From assembly GCF_002846335.1 (NCBI RefSeq), contig NZ_PJMQ01000001.1, forward strand, positions 4,340,001-4,404,000: a stretch of DNA of 64,000 bases, read 5' to 3'. The position numbers were made by a program, and so were the translations under genes. The notes under the pieces are model-generated. The model made no database searches and had not been told where the DNA came from. It worked only from the letters and a program-made list of their open reading frames with translations. The DNA comes from Janthinobacterium sp. 61 (GTDB lineage Bacteria > Pseudomonadota > Gammaproteobacteria > Burkholderiales > Burkholderiaceae_D). Below, one piece after another: positions 57,982-64,000 of the stretch (its first letter is position 1; the number at the start of each line of letters is the position of its first letter).

Positions 57982-59364
57982 ATGGAACCTCAAGTCATCA
58001 AGATGTATGCGGCCCGCGAGCAAATCTACCCTCGCGAGGCCAAAGGACGCTACGCTACCTGGCGATGGGTATGCGTATGGCTTACCCAGCTGGCGTTCTA
58101 CGGCTTGCCGTGGTTGACCTGGAATGGCAGGCAAGCCCTGCTGTTCGATTTGACCACGCGCAAGTTCTACATTTTCGGCGTCGTGCTGTGGCCCCAGGAT
58201 TTCATCTATCTGGCGGCCCTGCTGATCATCTGTGCGTATTTGTTGTTCCTCGTCACGGCCATCGCCGGGCGGGTGTGGTGCGGGTTCTCTTGCCCGCAAA
58301 CGGTATACACGGAAATCTTCCTGTGGGTCGAACGCCGCATCGAGGGCACGCGCAGCGCGCGCATGGCCCTCGACAAGCAGGGACCCTCCGTGCGCAAGGC
58401 TTTCAAGAAAACGGCCAAGCACCTGGCATGGGGCGCCATCGCCCTGTGGACGGGCTTTACCTTTGTCGGCTATTTCACGCCGATCAAGGAACTGGCGCGC
58501 GAGGTGACCACCCTCAATTTCGGTCCCTGGGAATGGTTCTGGGTCTTGTTCTACAGCCTGGCAACCTACGGCAACGCGGGCTGGCTGCGCGAGCAGGTGT
58601 GCAAATACATGTGCCCCTACGCGCGCTTCCAGAGCGCCATGTTTGACCAGGACACCCTGATCATCACTTACGATGCCAAGCGCGGCGAACCGCGTGGCGC
58701 CATCAGCAAGAAGGCCGGCAACAACGACAAGCTGGGCGACTGCATCGACTGCACCCTGTGCGTACAAGTGTGTCCGACCGGCATCGATATCCGCAACGGC
58801 CTGCAGTATGAATGCATCGGCTGCGCCGCCTGCGTCGACGCCTGCAACAGCGTGATGGACAAGGTCGACCGGCCGCGGGGACTGGTACGCTACAGTACCG
58901 ACCATGCGATGGAAAACAACTTCAGTTCGAAGCAGATCCGCCAGCGCGCCATGCGCCCGCGCGTGCTGATCTACACTTCCATCCTGGCCCTGATCATCAT
59001 CGCCGTGTGTACCTCGCTGGCCCTGCGCACGCCCCTGAAAATGGACGTGATCCGCGACCGCGGTTCGATGGGACGCGAAGTGGAAGACGGCATGATCGAA
59101 AACGTTTACCGCTTGCAGATCATGAACACCTCGGAGCAAACCCAGCATTTTAAAATCAGCGCTTCCGGCTTGCCGGGCCTGACCTTGCTGACGCGCGAAG
59201 AAGTAACCTTGCAGCCGACGGAAACGCTGGGCTGGCCGATCCGCCTGCGCGTGCCGCACGGCGTGGGCGAGAAGGGCTCGAACAAGATTGCGATCGAATT
59301 GCACTCGCTGGACGACCCATCGTTGCATGTGCGTGAAAGCGCGGTATTCATCGTACCGCGCTAA
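57982..59364 (+). CDS. ccoG: CcoG/FixG/RdxA polyferredoxin, cbb3 assembly
   Basis: 460 aa. YPREAKGRYATWRW and about five membrane helices flank the cluster motifs CGFSCPQTVYTEIF, CKYMCPYARFQSAMFDQDTL, CIDCTLCVQVCPTGIDIRNG and CIGCAACVDACNSVMDKV. A periplasmic Ig-like domain forms the C-terminus (~350-460). CcoG is a Cu(II) reductase in cbb3 copper delivery. It starts 4 nt after ccoP. Confidence 0.96.
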   Translation: MEPQVIKMYAAREQIYPREAKGRYATWRWVCVWLTQLAFYGLPWLTWNGRQALLFDLTTRKFYIFGVVLWPQDFIYLAALLIICAYLLFLVTAIAGRVWCGFSCPQTVYTEIFLWVERRIEGTRSARMALDKQGPSVRKAFKKTAKHLAWGAIALWTGFTFVGYFTPIKELAREVTTLNFGPWEWFWVLFYSLATYGNAGWLREQVCKYMCPYARFQSAMFDQDTLIITYDAKRGEPRGAISKKAGNNDKLGDCIDCTLCVQVCPTGIDIRNGLQYECIGCAACVDACNSVMDKVDRPRGLVRYSTDHAMENNFSSKQIRQRAMRPRVLIYTSILALIIIAVCTSLALRTPLKMDVIRDRGSMGREVEDGMIENVYRLQIMNTSEQTQHFKISASGLPGLTLLTREEVTLQPTETLGWPIRLRVPHGVGEKGSNKIAIELHSLDDPSLHVRESAVFIVPR

Positions 59365-59418
59365 TGTAGGAAGGCCAGTCCCCGGATGGGGATTGGCCGA
59401 TTAAACAGGAGAAATATC

Positions 59419-59943
59419 ATGTCCGACAGTCTCAAGCTGCAAGCCCCCGTTGCCCCGTGGTACAAGCATCGCTGGCCATGGCTGCTGATGATCGGTCCCG
59501 GCCTGTCCGTGGTCGTCGGCAGCTTCATGGGCTATATCGCGTTTACGCAGCCTGATGCGCTGGTGGTGGGCGATTACTACAAGCAGGGAAAGGCGATCAA
59601 CCAGGACTTGCGGCGCGATACTGTCGCCAGCGACCTGGCGATGGATACCAGCCTGTCGTATGACGTGGCGTCAGCGCGCCTCAGTGGCTCCGTGCACAGC
59701 TTCGGCAAGGCTTACCAGGGTCCGCTGCAGCTGCATCTGGCGCATGCGACCTTGCCGGAAAAAGATATCAAGCTGCTGGTGCAGCCCGATGCGGCGGGCA
59801 ACTTCTCGGTAGCGCTGCCGATGCTCGAGCGCAGCCGCTGGCAAGTGCTGGTGGAAAACGACAAACGCGAGTGGCGCCTGTCCGGCATCTGGACCTGGCC
59901 GCTGCAGCGCAGCATCGCGCTGCACGCGGATGAAGAGCTGTAA
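59419..59943 (+). CDS. ccoH: CcoH/FixH-family cbb3 assembly protein
   Basis: 174 aa from the ATG at 59419 behind AGGAGAAATATC. One helix (PWLLMIGPGLSVVVGSFMGY) precedes the FixH periplasmic domain, with DALVVGDYYKQGKAINQDLR and the C-terminal RWQVLVENDKREWRLSGIW. It stabilises the maturing cbb3 complex. It ends 3 nt before the convergent fnr stop. Confidence 0.92.
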   Translation: MSDSLKLQAPVAPWYKHRWPWLLMIGPGLSVVVGSFMGYIAFTQPDALVVGDYYKQGKAINQDLRRDTVASDLAMDTSLSYDVASARLSGSVHSFGKAYQGPLQLHLAHATLPEKDIKLLVQPDAAGNFSVALPMLERSRWQVLVENDKREWRLSGIWTWPLQRSIALHADEEL

Positions 59944-59946
59944 GAC

Positions 59947-60705
59947 TTACTTGCAGACGTCCGTACCGGCCGTAATGGCCTTCAACTTGGCCGGCTGCAA
60001 GATCTCGATCTCGCGGTTGGAGACGCGCAGCCAGCCTTCCTTCTTGAATTTCGACAATAAGCGGCTGACGCTTTCGATGGTCAGGCCCAGGTAGTTGCCG
60101 ATTTCCTCGCGCGACATGCGCAGCTGGAAATTGCTGCCCGAATAGCCGCGCGCCTCATAGCGCGAGGCCAGGTTGACGATGAAGGCGGCAAAGCGCTGTG
60201 TCGCCTGCATATTGCCCAGCAACAGCATGACGCTTTGCTCGCGCGTGATTTCCTGGCTCATCATCCGGTGGAAATGGCGCAGCAGGGTAGGCATACTGCC
60301 CAGCAATTGTTCCAGGCTGGAAAACGGGATTTCACACACTTCGCTGTCTTCCAGCGCCACCGCATTACAGTGGTGGCGGTCGGCGCTGATGGCGTCCATG
60401 CCCAGCAGTTCTCCTGCCATCTGGAAGCCCGTCACCTGCTCTTCGCCACCCGGATTGATCTGGTACGTCTTGAAGTGCCCCAGGCGGATCGCGTACAGGT
60501 TCTGGAACGAGTCGCCGATGCGGAACAGCGAGGCGCCGCGCACGATCTTGCGGCGGCGACCGATGATCTGATCCAGCCTGTCCATGTCGCCCACATCGAG
60601 GCCCATCGGCAGGCACAATTGATGCATGCTGCAGGTCGAGCATCGCGCACGCAACGCTTCCACGGTCACTGTGGGCAAGGTGGGAGTGAGGAGCGCTTCA
60701 GTCAT
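59947..60705 (-). CDS. fnr: FNR, oxygen-sensing Crp-family regulator
   Basis: 252 aa from the ATG at 60705. Cluster ligands Cys22, Cys25 and Cys31 (CSTCSMHQLC) plus Cys113 (RHHC) match the four needed for the oxygen-labile [4Fe-4S] centre. The cyclic-nucleotide-like barrel (~40-145) leads through the dimer helix to the HTH MSREEIGNYLGLTIESVSRL, whose ExxSR recognition residues predict binding to TTGAT-N4-ATCAA. Three such sites lie in this window. It is convergent with the cco genes. Confidence 0.96.
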   Translation of the reverse strand: MTEALLTPTLPTVTVEALRARCSTCSMHQLCLPMGLDVGDMDRLDQIIGRRRKIVRGASLFRIGDSFQNLYAIRLGHFKTYQINPGGEEQVTGFQMAGELLGMDAISADRHHCNAVALEDSEVCEIPFSSLEQLLGSMPTLLRHFHRMMSQEITREQSVMLLLGNMQATQRFAAFIVNLASRYEARGYSGSNFQLRMSREEIGNYLGLTIESVSRLLSKFKKEGWLRVSNREIEILQPAKLKAITAGTDVCK

Positions 60706-60944
60706 GTCGGTACCTTTTAGAAAATGCAATACCGAGTTTACTGCATACACGGTTGCCGTGTGCCAATTTCACCGCAATTGCGCTGAATAAACGACGTTCT
60801 GACTTTAATTATATGGCAACATCGTCAAAAGCCCTTGCAGCGAGGGCAATTTGCGCGGCACCGCTTGCCAAGTTGATGTATTGATAGGAAAATTCCTGAC
60901 AGCATTATCTGCCGCCTGTGCCGCCCGGTACTGAAAAGGAAATC

Positions 60945-63900
60945 ATGAAGCCTCTCGGCATCAAAGCAAAAGTCGCCTTGGCCACCAGCCTGACCTCGAT
61001 CGCCATGATCGCACTGGTCACCATGATCCAGTTGCAGCACATGCGCGCTGACTTCACGCGAGTACTGCTGAGCCAGCAATCTGCCCTGATCACCCGCACC
61101 GCCGCCGAGCTCGACGACAAGCTGGGCATGCTGCTGCAAATCGTCACCCTGACGGCCAGGCAGCAGCCGCCGGAATTGATCGCCCAACCCGCCAAGCTGC
61201 GCGAATACTATGCGCGCCGCTCGATGCTGGTGCTGTTCGACGACGTGCTGGTGCTCGATGCGCAAGGCGCCATCGTGGCCGACATGCCGCTGGTCACGGG
61301 CCGCGCCGGCATCAACGTTGCCGAGCGCGAGTATTTCCAGACCGTCCTGCGTACACGTCAGCCCATGATCACCGAGCCGATGCTGGGCAAATCGAGCGGC
61401 ATGCCCATCGTGCAGATGGTGGCGCCCGTGCTCACCGCCGATGGCCAGGTGGCCGGTGTGGTGATCGGCGTGCTGCGCCTGTACAAGGACAACCTGCTGG
61501 GGCGCCTGCGCTCGGAAAAGATCGGCAAGAGCGGCTATTACTTCATTCTCACGCGCGGCGCCGTGCCGCGCTACGTGCTGCACCCCGATACCAGCCGTTT
61601 GCTGCAGCCGCGCCAGCCGAACGCCAACCTGACGACCACCCAGATGCTGAAGGACGATGGCGAAGGCAGCATGGTCAGCACCAACAGCCGCGGCATCACG
61701 GCCGTCAACAGCTTCAAGCGCCTGAAATCGGTGAACTGGCTGCTGGCCGCCTCGCTACCCATCGAGGACGCCTTCGAACCGTTTGATGGCGTGCTGTACC
61801 GGCTGGTGCTGTGGAGCATCCTCGCTTCGCTGCTGGCCGCTTTTGTTCTGGGCTGGGTTACCGTGCGCCTGCTGTCGCCGCTGGTGCGCCTGCGCGATAC
61901 CCTGCTGGCCCTGCGCACCAGCGGCAGCCGCTTCACGCCCGTGCCAGTGCAGCAGCGCGACGAGATCGGCGAACTGACGGAGGCGTTCAACGGCCTGATG
62001 TGCGAACGCGACCGCCTGCAGCAGGAACTCGAATCGCGCGCGGCGGAACTGGAACTGGAGCGCGACCGGGCCGAGGCGGCCAACCGGGCGAAGAGCGACT
62101 TCGTGGCCAACATGAGCCATGAAATCCGCACGCCCCTCAATGCCGTGCTGGGCATGGTCTATTTGCTGGGCAATACCAGGCTCGACACGGAACAGCGCAA
62201 GTATCTGACCATGGTGCGCGTGGCGGGCCAGTCGCTGCTGGGCATCCTCAACGACGTGCTCGATTATTCGAAGATCGAAGCGCGCCGCATGGAATTGTCG
62301 CCCGTCGAGTTCGACCTTGACGAAGTCATGAATACCCTGGCCACGACGATGACGATGAATGCGGGCGAGAAGGAGCTGGAACTGGCCATCGCCGTCGAGC
62401 CCGACGTGCCGCGGCGCCTCGTGGGCGACGCCCAGCGCCTGCAGCAAATCCTCGTCAACCTGGCCGGCAATGCCATCAAGTTCACCGAGAGCGGCGAAGT
62501 GGTGGTGGCCGTCAGCCTGGCCGAGAGAGAAGAAGGGCGCGCCTGCCTGCGCTTCGAAGTGCGCGACACGGGTATCGGCATGACGGAACTGCAGCAACAG
62601 CAACTGTTTTCCGCCTTTTCACAGGGCGACCAGAGCATCACGCGGCGCTTCGGCGGCACGGGTTTGGGCCTGGCCATCAGCAAGCAACTGATCCACATGA
62701 TGGGCGGCGATATCGCCGTGGCCAGCAGCGAAGGCAAGGGCAGCCGCTTCTGGTTCAGCGTGCCCTTCGAGATGCTGGAGCAGCCGGCCGAGACGCGGCG
62801 CACGCCGGCCCTCGGCCAGCTGCGCCTGCTGGTGGCCGACGATAACCGCACTACACGCGAACTGATCGTCAAGCTGATCGAGGCCTGGGGCTGGCTGGCC
62901 GACGAAGTGGACTCCGGTTTTGCCGCCATCGAACTGTATCGCGAACGCCTGGCGCAGCAGCAACCGTATGACGTGGTGCTGGCCGACTGGCACATGCCCG
63001 TGATGGATGGCCTGGCCACGGCCAAGGCCATCCGCCAGGCGGCCAGTGGCCAGCGCCAGCCCATCGTGGTGATGGTCAACGCCTTCGCCCGCAACCACCT
63101 GGAAGAGATTTCCAGCGCGGCCGAGGCCGATGTCGTGCTGATGAAGCCGATCACGGGATCGAGCCTGTTCGATGCCCTGCACCAGGCGCTGATCGCCAAG
63201 AACGACGGCGGCGAGCAGCGCATGCTGCACCAGCCGCTGGGCACGGAGCTGGCCGGCGTACATTTCCTGCTGGTGGAAGACAATCATTTGAACCAGGCCG
63301 TGGCGCGCGGCATCCTCGAACACATGGGCGCTACCCTGGACGTGGTGGGCGACGGCCTGCAAGCGGTGGAGCGGCTGCGCACGGAGGCGCTGCGCTACGA
63401 CATCGTGCTGATGGATATGCAAATGCCCGTCATGGACGGCTTCAGCGCCACCCACATCATCCGCACGGAACTGCGCTTGAACTTGCCCGTGATCGCCATG
63501 ACGGCCGGCGTGCTGGCGTCGGAGCGCGAGCGCTGCATGACGGCCGGCATCAGCGATTTCATCGCCAAGCCCGTGGTGGTGGAAGAGATGATGGAAGTCA
63601 TCCTGCGCCACCTGCCCAAACGCCCGCAAGTGCAGACGACCGAGGCGGCACCCGTTGCCGATGAGGAAGTGTTTTCCATGGCGCCGCTGATGCGCGTGAT
63701 GGGACGCGATGCGAAAGGGCGCGGCGTGCTGCGGCGCATGGTGGAAGATGCGCTGAACAAGGGCATGACGCCCGTGCGCGACGCTGAAACAGCGTTGCAA
63801 ACGGGCCGCCACAGCGACGTGGCGCGCATCTTGCACGGCGTGCGCGGTTCCGTGGGCACCCTGGGCACGAAACGCCTGATCCGCGCCGCGTTTGCCACCG

Positions 63901-64000
63901 AGGAAGCCATCGACGCCGGTCGACTCGACGAGGTGCCGGCGCTGCTGGCGCACACGGCGCGGGAACTGGAGCAGGCGCTGGCGGCGGCGTCCGATTGGTT
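60945..64000 (+). CDS. Hybrid sensor histidine kinase, dCACHE-HAMP-HK-REC-REC-HPt (3' end missing)
   Basis: 1018 residues to the window edge, start ATG at 60945 with AAGGA. A first helix (~8-28), a periplasmic double-CACHE sensor (~30-275; ERTYF-like [15 protein letters not shown]), a second helix (~285-310) and HAMP (~310-365) precede the kinase core. That core has the phospho-acceptor His392 in [10 protein letters not shown] plus N, G1 and G2 boxes ([31 protein letters not shown]). REC1 has Asp681 but Asn712 at the Thr/Ser switch position; REC2 (Asp824, Thr853) looks complete. The HPt has Arg961 where the acceptor His belongs. Confidence 0.92.
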   Translation, partial: MKPLGIKAKVALATSLTSIAMIALVTMIQLQHMRADFTRVLLSQQSALITRTAAELDDKLGMLLQIVTLTARQQPPELIAQPAKLREYYARRSMLVLFDDVLVLDAQGAIVADMPLVTGRAGINVAEREYFQTVLRTRQPMITEPMLGKSSGMPIVQMVAPVLTADGQVAGVVIGVLRLYKDNLLGRLRSEKIGKSGYYFILTRGAVPRYVLHPDTSRLLQPRQPNANLTTTQMLKDDGEGSMVSTNSRGITAVNSFKRLKSVNWLLAASLPIEDAFEPFDGVLYRLVLWSILASLLAAFVLGWVTVRLLSPLVRLRDTLLALRTSGSRFTPVPVQQRDEIGELTEAFNGLMCERDRLQQELESRAAELELERDRAEAANRAKSDFVANMSHEIRTPLNAVLGMVYLLGNTRLDTEQRKYLTMVRVAGQSLLGILNDVLDYSKIEARRMELSPVEFDLDEVMNTLATTMTMNAGEKELELAIAVEPDVPRRLVGDAQRLQQILVNLAGNAIKFTESGEVVVAVSLAEREEGRACLRFEVRDTGIGMTELQQQQLFSAFSQGDQSITRRFGGTGLGLAISKQLIHMMGGDIAVASSEGKGSRFWFSVPFEMLEQPAETRRTPALGQLRLLVADDNRTTRELIVKLIEAWGWLADEVDSGFAAIELYRERLAQQQPYDVVLADWHMPVMDGLATAKAIRQAASGQRQPIVVMVNAFARNHLEEISSAAEADVVLMKPITGSSLFDALHQALIAKNDGGEQRMLHQPLGTELAGVHFLLVEDNHLNQAVARGILEHMGATLDVVGDGLQAVERLRTEALRYDIVLMDMQMPVMDGFSATHIIRTELRLNLPVIAMTAGVLASERERCMTAGISDFIAKPVVVEEMMEVILRHLPKRPQVQTTEAAPVADEEVFSMAPLMRVMGRDAKGRGVLRRMVEDALNKGMTPVRDAETALQTGRHSDVARILHGVRGSVGTLGTKRLIRAAFATEEAIDAGRLDEVPALLAHTARELEQALAAASDW

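Overview
The window is GC-rich, densely packed chromosomal DNA from a Gram-negative bacterium. It is probably a betaproteobacterium of the Burkholderiales, most likely Oxalobacteraceae (Janthinobacterium/Massilia/Duganella type). The supports are a complete cbb3 oxidase cluster with its own FNR, an rsmI/lpoA/yraN/diaA/dolP block, outer-membrane lipoproteins, a TonB-dependent receptor and the codon usage. The genus is inference. I see no prophage, IS element, integrase or CRISPR array.

Layout. 1-645: a LysR-type regulator cut by the window edge. 0.7-6.6 kb (minus): a five-gene peptidoglycan-recycling operon, murQ, AmpG-type permease, DigH-like glycosidase, BadF-type amino-sugar kinase and AmiD-like amidase. 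6.8-9.1 kb: a membrane-anchored AraC-type regulator followed by an exported NTF2-like/DJ-1 fusion. 9.1-12.8 kb: a GntR/UTRA regulator, an exported SxxK serine hydrolase and D-amino-acid dehydrogenase, functions that would suit peptide-stem and D-Ala turnover. 12.9-24.3 kb: ychJ, then a leucine/isovalerate catabolic operon (liuB, liuC, liuD, liuE) with the biotin genes bioA-F-D-B in its middle, so the cofactor pathway sits with a biotin-dependent carboxylase. Two inverted pairs of REP-like palindromes lie here. 24.4-24.6 kb: tRNA-Pro(TGG) with its promoter and a shared terminator. 25.4-29.3 kb: the conserved rsmI<>lpoA-yraN-diaA-dolP cell-envelope block. 29.4-31.4 kb: a TlpA-like thioredoxin and an ECF sigma/anti-sigma pair. 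31.9-35.8 kb: a Fur-box-associated iron locus (PepSY reductase-like protein, small HxH/CxxC protein, TonB receptor). 35.9-36.1 kb: a decayed ung (uracil-DNA glycosylase) remnant. 36.2-41.2 kb: lipA, lipB and ybeD, with a MocR regulator/MFS exporter pair lodged between lipB and ybeD. 41.5-45.7 kb: a FecR/DUF6600 protein, a LysE exporter, and DUF808 and YiaA-type membrane proteins. 45.7-49.7 kb: a PAS-GGDEF-EAL protein and an Aer-like PAS chemoreceptor. 49.7-60.7 kb: a micro-oxic respiration block, hemN, SafE-type protein, ccoI, ccoS, ccoNOQP, ccoG, ccoH and fnr. 60.9 kb to the edge: a dCACHE-HAMP hybrid histidine kinase with two receivers and a degenerate HPt.

How the parts connect. The strongest regulatory inference is that the Aer-like receptor and ccoN carry near-identical FNR boxes (TTGATCYACATCAA), each followed after exactly 21 nt by a TTACWCT -10-like element. 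An FNR with all four cluster cysteines is encoded at the end of the same region. Energy taxis and high-affinity respiration would then be switched on together when oxygen falls. The clearest sequence-level surprises are the ung pseudogene, a 13-bp perfect hairpin inside the ychJ coding frame, REP stems with compensatory changes, and loss of the phospho-accepting His in the hybrid kinase HPt. I found no wholly unknown multi-gene system. The best candidates for new biology are the peptidoglycan-recycling island and the shared FNR promoter architecture.
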